This document shows, piece after piece, positions 1 through 5,997 of a stretch of DNA of 5,997 nt (position 1 is its first letter; the number at the start of each line of letters is the position of its first letter). The translations under genes were made by a program, and so were the position numbers. The stretch comes from an uncultured Syntrophobacteraceae bacterium (lineage in GTDB: Bacteria > Desulfobacterota > Syntrophobacteria > Syntrophobacterales > Syntrophobacteraceae). Under the pieces are notes generated by a model. The model was not told where the DNA came from, did not search any database, and saw nothing but the letters and a program-made list of their open reading frames with translations. Where the stretch lies: assembly GCA_937889795.1 (NCBI GenBank), contig CALBZH010000162.1, positions 1 to 5,997 on the forward strand. The letters run 5' to 3'.

Positions 1-747
1 CTGTTCGAGGGCGTTTCATTCCATTATGTGCCAGAGCAGCCGGTGCTAAAGCGAGTGGATCTCCACGTCAAGGTGGGACAGACGGTCGCCATCGTAGGGC
101 CGACCGGCGTGGGAAAGTCCACGCTGTTGAGCCTCCTGCCCCGTTTCTACGACCCCCTGTCGGGACGAGTCCTGATTGACGGGGTCGACGTGCGCGAGTT
201 TCAGCTCAAATCCCTGCGCCAGCAGATCGGCATGGTTCTTCAGCCGCCGCTGGTGTTCCCGATCAGTGTTCGAGAAAACGTGGCCTATGGTCGGCCGGAT
301 GCATCCCTGGAGGAGATCATTACCGCTGCGAAATTGGCCCGGATCCACGATTCCATCATGCGACTCCCCGAACAGTATGACACGATCGTAGGGGAGCAAG
401 GCGCAACGCTCTCCGAAGGCGAGCGGCAGCGCATCACCATCGCTCGTGCCATCTTGCGCGATGCGCCCATCCTCATTCTGGACGAGCCCACCTCCTCGGT
501 GGATGCGGAGACCGAAGCGTCGATCATGGAGGGGCTGAACCGCCTGACTGCCGGACGCACCACGTTCATTATCGCCCACAGACTCTCCACGGTCCGCCGG
601 GCAGACCTGATCATCGTCCTGCGCGAAGGAGAAATCGTGGAACAGGGCTCCTTCGAGCAGCTGGTGCAGGGCAGCGGGCCGTTTGCCAGCTTGTACCGCA
701 CCCAATTCAGCTTGGAGGAGGACGCCGAGAGCGTGATAAACGGCTGA
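1..747 (+). CDS. ABC exporter ATP-binding domain (MsbA/ABCB type), 5'-truncated by window edge
   Basis: The reading frame is open from base 1, so this is the last 248 residues of a longer protein; the GTG at 28 is internal, not a start. All parts of an ABC nucleotide-binding domain are visible: an A-loop tyrosine at residue 9 (FHY), Walker A GPTGVGKST at 33-41, Q-loop Gln81, signature LSEGE at 137-141, Walker B ILILDEP with Asp161 and catalytic Glu162, and H-loop His193 (IIAHRLST). The domain order and C-terminal end fit type IV (ABCB/MsbA-like) exporters, in which six membrane helices precede the ATPase on one chain; that part would lie left of the window. The signature departs from LSGGQ (Gly to Glu and Gln to Glu), although the rest is intact, so ATP hydrolysis is likely. 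The substrate is unknown: lipid, lipid-linked glycan or peptide are all possible. Next to glycan genes, a role in envelope export is plausible but inferred. Confidence 0.95.
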   Translation: MFEGVSFHYVPEQPVLKRVDLHVKVGQTVAIVGPTGVGKSTLLSLLPRFYDPLSGRVLIDGVDVREFQLKSLRQQIGMVLQPPLVFPISVRENVAYGRPDASLEEIITAAKLARIHDSIMRLPEQYDTIVGEQGATLSEGERQRITIARAILRDAPILILDEPTSSVDAETEASIMEGLNRLTAGRTTFIIAHRLSTVRRADLIIVLREGEIVEQGSFEQLVQGSGPFASLYRTQFSLEEDAESVING

Positions 748-766
748 GCGCGATGCAAAACAACGC

Positions 767-812
767 GAGACGAGCCAGTGGAATGGAGTGAAGGTCGTCT
801 TTTGCTATTTTT
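767..812 (+). terminator. Possible intrinsic terminator after the ABC gene
   Basis: Bases 767-773 (GAGACGA) can pair with 795-801 (TCGTCTT, one G-U pair). After a bulged G774, 775-776 pair with 793-794, leaving a loop of about 16 nt. The stem runs into TTTT (800-803), and a second T run follows at 808-812. Its position, 20 bp after the ABC stop and just before a good promoter, fits a transcription-unit boundary. The stem is interrupted and only moderately GC-rich, so this is a tentative call. Confidence 0.4.
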
Positions 813-814
813 CA

Positions 815-844
815 TTTCCAGGCAGACTGTAATTCACCTATAAT
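815..844 (+). promoter_or_regulatory. Sigma70-type promoter for the deacetylase/hydrolase unit
   Basis: A perfect -10 hexamer TATAAT lies at 839-844. TTTCCA at 815-820 matches four of six -35 consensus bases, with an 18-bp spacer. The site sits in a locally AT-rich patch (800-845) within otherwise GC-rich DNA, downstream of the possible terminator. Transcription would begin near 850, giving a leader of about 155 nt before the GTG at 1007. No operator repeat is obvious around it. Confidence 0.6.
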
Positions 845-850
845 GCGATC

Positions 851-1006
851 TACCCATGCGGTCCTCTCGTCACGACACGCACTCCCGACAAATCATTCTG
901 CTTTGGCCCAGAAGTTGCTCTATGGCAACGACGAACTGGAGGACTATGCTGGCGTCGATCCTCCTTTTATACTGGCCTTAACCCACCACAAAGGGAATCA
1001 CCAGCT
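851..1006 (+). other. Putative 5' leader of the deacetylase mRNA
   Basis: This is the untranslated stretch between the predicted transcription start and the GTG at 1007. It holds a perfect 5-bp hairpin, GTTGC (914-918) with GCAAC (925-929) around a 6-nt loop. A competing 5-bp pairing, CGACG (929-933) with CGTCG (953-957), is also possible. Both are short and could be chance. I recognise no known riboswitch. A TATACT at 968-973 could be a second, weaker -10 but has no convincing -35. The leader ends in a Shine-Dalgarno-like AAAGGGAA at 990-997. Confidence 0.3.
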
Positions 1007-2149
1007 GTGCAGCGTTTTCTTCAATTGACCGCCATGGTATTCGCAAGTGTCATCCTGTCCACCTTCCCGTGCAAGGCTCAGACGAACGAAAGCTCCCACG
1101 ACCAGACAGGGAAGCGTTCAACCCCAAGCACGGCTCACCCGGTCCAGTCGCCGAAGCCCGGTCCTCTTCTGGCTCTTCATGCCACCGGAAGCCAGACGCC
1201 CCCACAGCCAGCTCAAGCTCAGCCGCACACGACGTTGCTGCGCGTTCCGCCCCAAATCCGCCTCATGGTGTTCGCGCCTCACCCCGATGACGAAGCTATC
1301 GGCGCCGCAGGTCTCATCCAACGGGTCATCCAGAAGGAAGGAAAGGCGCAGGTGGTCTTTGTGACCAATGGCGATGGCTATCTGGACGGCGTGCGGCTCC
1401 AAAACAACCAGGCAACAGCCTCTTCGGAGGACTTCATCGTCTACGGTGTGCAGCGGCAGCGAGAGGCACAGCAGGCAGTGGCGGAGATGGGACTCGAGCC
1501 CGAAGATGCCATCTTTCTGGGGTTTCCCGATGGTGGCATCGATGATTTGTGGACGGATCACTGGTCGTCTCAGAAACCCTACACATCGCCGCACACCCAG
1601 TTCGATCATGCCCACTACAAGAGCAGCTTCTGGCGTTATGTCAGCTACTCGGGCGCCGGACTGCAGAACCAGATTCTCCGGGCCATCCTGGAGTTTGCAC
1701 CCGATTGGATCGTCCTCCCGGATCCAAGGGATCTGCACCCCGACCATTGCACGACGGGCGTCTTTGTCCTGGAGGCCATTCGCAAGCTGAGGGAATCCGG
1801 GCAAGCACCCTTCGACAACATTCAAGTGTTCAGCTACCTCGTCCATTATCCGGACTACCCCACTCAAAAGAGTTCGTGGATTGATCGGGCCAGCCGTGCC
1901 GGAATCGGCGGATCGCACGCCGGCGAGAACAGCCTGTCGAACACGGAATGGCTCACATTTGCGATGACATCCCAGGAGCTTGAGGCCAAGGAACGGGCGT
2001 TGCGAGCCCATGAATCCCAGGCCGGGCCACTTGGAGGTTTCTTCAAGATTTTTCTGAACCATTATGAGTATTTCGGCAGACTAGGACCTACGGAAATCAA
2101 CACCCTCCCGAGCGAGTATGCAGCTCGGTTCGGTCGATCGAGCAGTTAA
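1007..2149 (+). CDS. Secreted PIG-L superfamily (LmbE-like) zinc deacetylase
   Basis: This 380-residue protein has the PIG-L/LmbE signature PHPDDE at residues 91-96 and the distal HPDH motif at 244-247. By analogy with MshB, His92, Asp95 and His247 would bind zinc, Asp94 would act as general base, and His244 would assist. Members deacetylate N-acetylglucosamine-type groups on small glycosides or glycolipids. The N-terminus looks like a signal peptide: Arg3, a hydrophobic stretch at about 5-20, and a likely cleavage site after CKA (residue 24). A Pro/Gln/Ser/Thr-rich, probably disordered linker of about 55 residues precedes the catalytic domain. Action in the periplasm or outside the cell is therefore expected. 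The GTG at 1007 is preferred over the in-frame ATG at 1034, because it keeps Arg3 in the signal peptide and has AAAGGGAA 9 nt upstream, whereas nothing similar precedes the ATG. It is the first gene of a unit with the hydrolase 24 bp downstream. The polymeric substrate is inferred from context only. Confidence 0.88.
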   Translation: MQRFLQLTAMVFASVILSTFPCKAQTNESSHDQTGKRSTPSTAHPVQSPKPGPLLALHATGSQTPPQPAQAQPHTTLLRVPPQIRLMVFAPHPDDEAIGAAGLIQRVIQKEGKAQVVFVTNGDGYLDGVRLQNNQATASSEDFIVYGVQRQREAQQAVAEMGLEPEDAIFLGFPDGGIDDLWTDHWSSQKPYTSPHTQFDHAHYKSSFWRYVSYSGAGLQNQILRAILEFAPDWIVLPDPRDLHPDHCTTGVFVLEAIRKLRESGQAPFDNIQVFSYLVHYPDYPTQKSSWIDRASRAGIGGSHAGENSLSNTEWLTFAMTSQELEAKERALRAHESQAGPLGGFFKIFLNHYEYFGRLGPTEINTLPSEYAARFGRSSS

Positions 2150-2173
2150 CGACCGCCGTCACAAGGATACACG

Positions 2174-4210
2174 ATGAAACGAATCTCTACGGCGCTTGGG
2201 TTCCTGTGCCTTCTGGCAAGCGTCGCGTTTGCAACGAACGGAACGGTTGATCGAGCCACTTCGTGGAAGGTGGCTCAAATTGACGGAATAGACTGGCTCT
2301 TCACTCCGGACGGACGCCCCTTTTATTCCAAAGGCGTCAATTTCATCGACAGCGGAAAAGAGAGTGACCGAAGCCACCAAAAGAAGGCCTTCTACTGGGG
2401 CAATTTCTTTACTTCGGCGGATTTGTGGCGCGGCGCCGTGGGGCGGCAGCTTGCTGGCTGGGGGTTCAACACCCGGGGCGGCTGGTCGGATCCGTCCCCG
2501 CTGATCGACTTGCCCCTCATGGTCGACATCGAGCTGGGACGGAATTCCAAATTCCACTGGTTCGACCCGTTCGACCCGGCCATGGAAGCCACGGCACTGG
2601 AAACCGCCAGGCGGCTCACCGCTCCGTTCCAAGGGGACAAACGGCTGGTCGGATACTTTTCCGACAACGAGGTGGGATGGTGGAATTCGGCCCTCTTTGT
2701 CTGGTATCTGGGCAAGGGTTGGGAGAACCATACGAAGCGGGTGCTCTGGCAAGTTCTATTCGACCAATACGCCGGCGACTGGAACCGTCTCCTGGCTGAC
2801 TGGGCTCCTCAGGGAGACATCTCCTCCTTCGAAGACCTCAAGCAAGCCGGCACCAAGCTCAAACTCCGCCCGGGAGGCCGCGGTATCCAGGTGGTTGACC
2901 GGTTCACGTATCTCTGCGCACGTCACTACTACGATCTGATGTACCGAACGCTCCGGAAGGCACACCCGGAAGCCCTTGTCCTCGGAGACCGTCTCCCCCT
3001 CTATTATCACCAGGATGCTGTGCGGGCCATTGGCGACAGCATCGATGTGGTCTCCACCAATTACAACGTGGACAGTCAGGATGGCTGGGTGGCTCCCTAT
3101 TACTTCGAAGGTCTCAGGCGGCTCACCGGCAAACCGGTCATGATCACGGAATTTTTCTTTGCCGCCGAGGAGAACCGAACCGGGAACAAGAATGAGACGG
3201 CTCGTAACCAGCATCCGAAGCCCGGCCACCTTATGACCGTTCAAACCCAGGCCGAGCGTGCGGCAGGCCTGACCCAGGCAATCAGAAGCTTCGCGGCCTT
3301 CCCCAACGTCGTCGGGGCTCACTGGTTCCAGTATTGCGACGAGCCCTTCGGGGGTCGCGAGGATGGCGAGGACTACAACATGGGCCTCATCGACACCGCA
3401 AACAGGCCCTATGAGGAAGTCATCGCGGCATTTCAGCAGAACAATTCCCTGCTGGACCGGATCCATGAGCAAAGCCTCAGCACCGCGGCTGCTCAAAGAC
3501 CTTCAATTCGCAGGGCTTCGACCTCGGGAGAGGATCTTCCGGCTTCAATCCCGCGGAATCGAAGGCCCATCAACGTCTCGGACCAGACCCTGCTGGACTG
3601 GGATAAGGCTGCCACGCGGATTACGGATCTCCAGGCTCCCGAGCCTTATGTGCCTTTCGGGGACATTCACTTGGCCTGGTCCCCGGAAGGGCTTTACCTG
3701 GCCAGCATCTCGAACACCTATTTCGACCCCAATTTCCTTGACTATCAGGGTGAATTCCCGCTTTCCGAGGCATTCCAGCTTCACTTCTTTCTCGAAGCAA
3801 ACGGAGCCAGGCACGAGTATGCGATCTACCTCGTGCCGGAGCCGGCCCCGGCCCTCCCCGACGGGTTCGACGTGAAACCGAGACTGTTTAAGATGGTCGA
3901 CGGCAAGCCTGCACAGGAAATGGGAACCGCTGGTCGAGTCCAGCGGTTGAACAAGTCTCTTCCCCACATGCACCTGGAAGCTTTTTTCCCATGTGAGATG
4001 TTCGGCCTCGAACGCTTCAAGGCGGGAGCCATGCTTCAGATGAACGTGGCCATGACCAATTACTTCCATGAATTCACGATGGGATGGACATCAAATGGGA
4101 TTCAGGACGGTTCCAAAGGGCCTGCGGTTCTAAGAGAGGTCGTCCTCCAGGATTCCCTGCCAGGCTACCAGTCGAAAGGACCGGAAGCCAAACGTTCGAT
4201 GACGGACTGA
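2174..4210 (+). CDS. Secreted clan GH-A-like glycoside hydrolase (agarase/GH42-GH50-like) with C-terminal CBM9/DOMON-like domain
   Basis: This 678-residue protein starts at ATG 2174, with AAGGA at 2163-2167 spaced 6 nt away. A clear signal peptide (Lys2-Arg3, hydrophobic core, AFA at 18-20) predicts export. Residues of about 30-430 look like a TIM-barrel glycosidase of the retaining GH-A type. They have an opening block with DWLFTPDGRPF then SKGVN, a WGFNTRGGWSD block, GYFSDNEVGWW with Asn165-Glu166 as the likely acid/base pair, and VMITEFFF with Glu326 as the likely nucleophile. HWFQYCDEP (from His383) and DGEDYNMG close the barrel. The 160-residue gap between the two glutamates suits GH-A enzymes. 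The style resembles beta-agarase-like GH50 and GH42 relatives, but I cannot assign a family. A Ser/Arg-rich linker (about 430-470) leads to a beta-rich domain (about 470-670) with DIHLAWSPEGLYLA, typical of CBM9/DOMON-like sugar-binding modules. The likely role is cleavage of a surface or environmental polysaccharide together with the upstream deacetylase; the substrate is unknown. Confidence 0.85.
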   Translation: MKRISTALGFLCLLASVAFATNGTVDRATSWKVAQIDGIDWLFTPDGRPFYSKGVNFIDSGKESDRSHQKKAFYWGNFFTSADLWRGAVGRQLAGWGFNTRGGWSDPSPLIDLPLMVDIELGRNSKFHWFDPFDPAMEATALETARRLTAPFQGDKRLVGYFSDNEVGWWNSALFVWYLGKGWENHTKRVLWQVLFDQYAGDWNRLLADWAPQGDISSFEDLKQAGTKLKLRPGGRGIQVVDRFTYLCARHYYDLMYRTLRKAHPEALVLGDRLPLYYHQDAVRAIGDSIDVVSTNYNVDSQDGWVAPYYFEGLRRLTGKPVMITEFFFAAEENRTGNKNETARNQHPKPGHLMTVQTQAERAAGLTQAIRSFAAFPNVVGAHWFQYCDEPFGGREDGEDYNMGLIDTANRPYEEVIAAFQQNNSLLDRIHEQSLSTAAAQRPSIRRASTSGEDLPASIPRNRRPINVSDQTLLDWDKAATRITDLQAPEPYVPFGDIHLAWSPEGLYLASISNTYFDPNFLDYQGEFPLSEAFQLHFFLEANGARHEYAIYLVPEPAPALPDGFDVKPRLFKMVDGKPAQEMGTAGRVQRLNKSLPHMHLEAFFPCEMFGLERFKAGAMLQMNVAMTNYFHEFTMGWTSNGIQDGSKGPAVLREVVLQDSLPGYQSKGPEAKRSMTD

Positions 4211-4226
4211 TGCAGCCGGCACCCCC
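4211..4226. other. 16-bp convergent intergenic gap
   Basis: The stop codons of the hydrolase (+) and the acyltransferase (-) are separated by only 16 bp. I see no hairpin followed by a T run on either strand here. Transcripts from the two sides probably overlap, or termination occurs inside the opposing gene or depends on Rho. Confidence 0.6.
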
Positions 4227-5432
4227 TCATGTCGGGAGCGAATGGGAAGAACGTCGATCGAAGCGTTCCAGAAGCCAGGAAGTGAGTCGATTCACGTAAC
4301 GCTCGACGAGGATCGAGCCCGTTGCGATGAGAGCGATCGCAAGGGCGGCAGCCACGGTGAAATAGAGGAGACTGACCCCACGAAGTCTCTGGCCGATGGA
4401 GATCATATAAGGCTGATGGAGCAAGAAGATCCCATAGGAATAAACACCGACCGTCGTGAGCAGCGAGCCCAGCCTCGGGACATTGCAAAGACACCAGCGC
4501 GTCAGATGGGCGAGGATGATGAAGAGTCCGGTTCCCACCAATCCATCACTGAACGCGTATAGAACGTTGGGCTGATAGGCGTACAGGCCGAGAACGTACA
4601 TAACACCCCCCGCAACGAGCCCGCGGTGGGAAAACAATCCTCCTTCCACAGCACTGGGCCGCTGGCGATACAGCACGGCTCCGGCCATTCCCGCAGCGAA
4701 CTCCCAGAGCCTCGCGCCAAAGAATGCGCCCTGCACATAATTCCCGCTCGCCTCGAGCACCCCGAACAACAAGTAGCGGCTCAAAACCGTAAAAACGCCG
4801 CAGAATACCAGGAATCTCGCCGGCCCGAATCGGCGCATGGCTTTGTAAAGGAGCGGGTAAACGAGGTACAGCTCCATCAAGAGCCCGAAGAACCACCAGG
4901 AAGGATTGACGTAAAAGAAGATCCTGTCCACCGGGATAACCCGATCCCCGATGAAGCTCAGGAGAAAGCGGTAGTCAAGAGGATCCTGACGGTGAACGAA
5001 CGGTGAGATCAGATAGACAACGTGGGCAATCCAATACATGGGATAAAGCCGGGCCAGTCGCCTGACGTACCAGCGCCCCCACCCCCCCTCGGGCTCTCCG
5101 GTCCTCGTCAGCCCATAGGTCAGCCCGAAGCCGCTCAGGAGGATGAAAACGCCAACCGGTTGTGGCCCGCGCTGAAAGAGCGCCGCTGTCAGGGCCTCGA
5201 CCGTGCAGCCGGCCATGGCCGGGAGACCCGAAGCCCCGCATTCCTGAACAAAGGTTACGATTCGTCTCAGATCGAGGGGCCAGGGGTAATGGCCCGTATC
5301 GCTCGCCAGAAAGCAATGAAAGACGGCGATCCAGAGCATGGAAACGCCTTTCACGGCATCGAGCCAAAGCAGCCTGAAGGTCTGGGTGGAAGGGGGGCAG
5401 CCCGGCGGCAGCTCCCGCACGCCCTTCGTCAC
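4227..5432 (-). CDS. Integral-membrane acyltransferase, acyltransferase-3 family (OafA/YrhL-like)
   Basis: From the GTG at 5432 this is a 401-residue polytopic protein with about ten hydrophobic segments. Family hallmarks are visible: LDAVKGVSMLWIAVFH contains the conserved basic-X10-His motif (Lys28, His39), then VGVFILLSGFG at 93-103, the WYVRRLARLYP block at 121-131, a WWFFGLLMELYLVYPLL segment, and YGIFLLHQP near the C-terminus. Such enzymes transfer acyl groups, usually acetyl from a cytoplasmic donor, to sugars of O-antigen, exopolysaccharide, peptidoglycan or glycolipids. There is no C-terminal SGNH domain, so this is the stand-alone membrane form. The frame extends upstream to an ATG at 5513, but that would overlap the preceding gene by 85 bp. 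The GTG at 5432 forms a GTGA overlap with that gene's stop and has GGAGAGG 8 nt upstream, so I use it. It is translationally coupled to the glycosyltransferase and probably modifies the same glycan (inference). Confidence 0.92.
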   Translation of the reverse strand: MTKGVRELPPGCPPSTQTFRLLWLDAVKGVSMLWIAVFHCFLASDTGHYPWPLDLRRIVTFVQECGASGLPAMAGCTVEALTAALFQRGPQPVGVFILLSGFGLTYGLTRTGEPEGGWGRWYVRRLARLYPMYWIAHVVYLISPFVHRQDPLDYRFLLSFIGDRVIPVDRIFFYVNPSWWFFGLLMELYLVYPLLYKAMRRFGPARFLVFCGVFTVLSRYLLFGVLEASGNYVQGAFFGARLWEFAAGMAGAVLYRQRPSAVEGGLFSHRGLVAGGVMYVLGLYAYQPNVLYAFSDGLVGTGLFIILAHLTRWCLCNVPRLGSLLTTVGVYSYGIFLLHQPYMISIGQRLRGVSLLYFTVAAALAIALIATGSILVERYVNRLTSWLLERFDRRSSHSLPT

Positions 5433-5997
5433 AGCCCAGCCCTCTCCATGAGACTGGCGAGAACCTTCTCGGCCCCAAAATACTCGGCCGCGATCTCTCG
5501 GGCCGCGCGGCAATGTCCCTCATAATCCGATTCGATCGCGTCCACGGCGGCAAGCACATCGTCCATGGAGCTGAACCCGAAGAGGCCTCTCCCAGACGGC
5601 AGGAATTTGCTGAACCCGGTCTCCTCGGTGATAACCGGCCGTCCTGCCCCCAGGTAGCTCGCGCTTCGGTCGCTGAACCAGCCCGTCTTGGGCCTGACGA
5701 CCTGGTCCTTTGCGACGGTGAACTCACCGCGTGAGCGCTGGATGTACTCCCGGTAGCGGTCCACATCGCTAGAAATGGGGAGGGAGTGCGCCAGTCTCCA
5801 CCCGTGGGAGCGCAGCAGTCGATCCACGTCCTCATCCACGACCACGGCAAGCTCGAATCCGACCGACCGGCGCTGAGGAAGCGCCAGGTACTTCAAGAAC
5901 TCACGGTCTTTGGTCCAGTAATACGTTTCCCCGCGAAACGTGATGCTTTTCCCCTTGTTGTGCCACGTGGTGATGGTGCTGTAAGGCGCCATCGGGT
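5429..5997 (-). CDS. Glycosyltransferase, C-terminal part (CgeB/Glyco_trans_1_2-like), 5'-truncated by window edge
   Basis: About 188 residues run from the right edge to the TGA at 5431-5429. The frame is open through the edge (a proline codon precedes the ATG at 5992), and the sequence begins mid-domain, so that ATG is almost certainly internal. Counting from it, the segment TTWHNKGKSITFRGETYYW (8-26) is followed by a GW-containing stretch, an SRGEFTVAKDQ motif (87-97), and GWFSDRSASYLGAGRPVI then TEETGF (104-127). This last block, with a Ser/Arg pair followed by 'aGRPVi..tTGf', is the nucleotide-sugar-binding end of GT-B transferases in the CgeB-like group. The donor and acceptor cannot be read from this fragment. 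The missing N-terminal half would lie to the right of the window. It overlaps the acyltransferase by 4 nt and so shares its transcript, pointing to assembly of a glycan that is then acylated. Confidence 0.85.
   Translation of the reverse strand, partial: PMAPYSTITTWHNKGKSITFRGETYYWTKDREFLKYLALPQRRSVGFELAVVVDEDVDRLLRSHGWRLAHSLPISSDVDRYREYIQRSRGEFTVAKDQVVRPKTGWFSDRSASYLGAGRPVITEETGFSKFLPSGRGLFGFSSMDDVLAAVDAIESDYEGHCRAAREIAAEYFGAEKVLASLMERAGL
5441..5447 (-). promoter_or_regulatory. Shine-Dalgarno site deciding the acyltransferase start
   Basis: Read on the minus strand, GGAGAGG at 5447-5441 stands 8 nt before the GTG at 5432-5430. It lies inside the 3' end of the glycosyltransferase gene. This site and the 4-nt GTGA stop/start overlap favour the GTG over the upstream ATG at 5513. 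Confidence 0.75.

Noticed and set aside
843..1028. 61-residue open frame in the gap before the deacetylase
   Set aside because: Its ATG lies inside the predicted -10 element, no Shine-Dalgarno precedes it, it overlaps the deacetylase start by 22 bp, and the product shows no recognisable motif.
1118..2062. Long (314-codon) open frame on the minus strand
   Set aside because: It is fully antisense to the deacetylase, whose PHPDDE and HPDH motifs make the plus frame certain. Long antisense frames are expected in GC-rich DNA.
2561..2578. Perfect 9-bp tandem duplication (TTCGACCCG twice)
   Set aside because: It encodes FDPFDP within a conserved-looking stretch of the hydrolase and needs no special explanation.
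2756..3496. 246-codon antisense frame within the hydrolase gene
   Set aside because: The plus frame carries the catalytic-block motifs; the antisense product shows no domain features.
4251..4265. Palindrome-like TCGATCGA flanked by AACG and CGTT
   Set aside because: It lies inside the acyltransferase coding end, has no T tract, and is short enough to be chance; it is not a convincing terminator or operator.
5433..5513. 27-codon N-terminal extension of the acyltransferase to the ATG at 5513
   Set aside because: It would overlap the glycosyltransferase by 85 bp, is Arg/Gly-rich like a shadow frame, and lacks the good ribosome site seen before the GTG at 5432.
4975..5850. 291-codon open frame on the minus strand spanning the glycosyltransferase/acyltransferase junction
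   Set aside because: It runs in another frame across two genes with clear family motifs, and its product has the Arg/Ala/Ser-rich look of a shadow frame.

Overview
This is a GC-rich bacterial window (roughly 58-60% G+C by eye) with signal-peptide proteins and an envelope-polysaccharide gene set, which suggests a Gram-negative environmental bacterium. The protein style resembles soil or sediment phyla such as Acidobacteriota, Nitrospirota or NC10. That is only an impression; no rRNA or marker gene is present. No tRNA, IS element, CRISPR array, prophage or origin is visible.

Layout. Positions 1-747 (+) carry the C-terminal ATPase half of an MsbA/ABCB-type ABC exporter, cut by the window's left edge. 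Positions 748-1006 form a 259-base non-coding gap with a possible intrinsic terminator (about 767-803), a strong sigma70-like promoter (815-844, with a perfect TATAAT) and a leader of about 150 nt. This promoter drives a two-gene unit on the + strand: a secreted PIG-L superfamily deacetylase (1007-2149) and, 24 bp later, a secreted clan GH-A-like glycoside hydrolase with a C-terminal CBM9/DOMON-like module (2174-4210). After a 16-bp convergent gap, the - strand carries an integral-membrane acyltransferase-3 protein (4227-5432). It is translationally coupled through a GTGA overlap to the upstream C-terminal part of a glycosyltransferase (5429-5997), which is cut by the right edge.

How the genes may work together (inference). 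The glycosyltransferase and acyltransferase would build and O-acylate a surface glycan, and the ABC exporter would move a lipid-linked or other envelope substrate. The exported deacetylase and hydrolase would trim the finished polymer outside the cytoplasm. The deacetylase/hydrolase pair is the most interesting part. It recalls the fused deacetylase-hydrolase proteins of exopolysaccharide systems (PgaB, PelA), but uses unrelated enzyme folds encoded as two separate secreted proteins. No synthase or polymerase lies in the window, so the substrate cannot be named.
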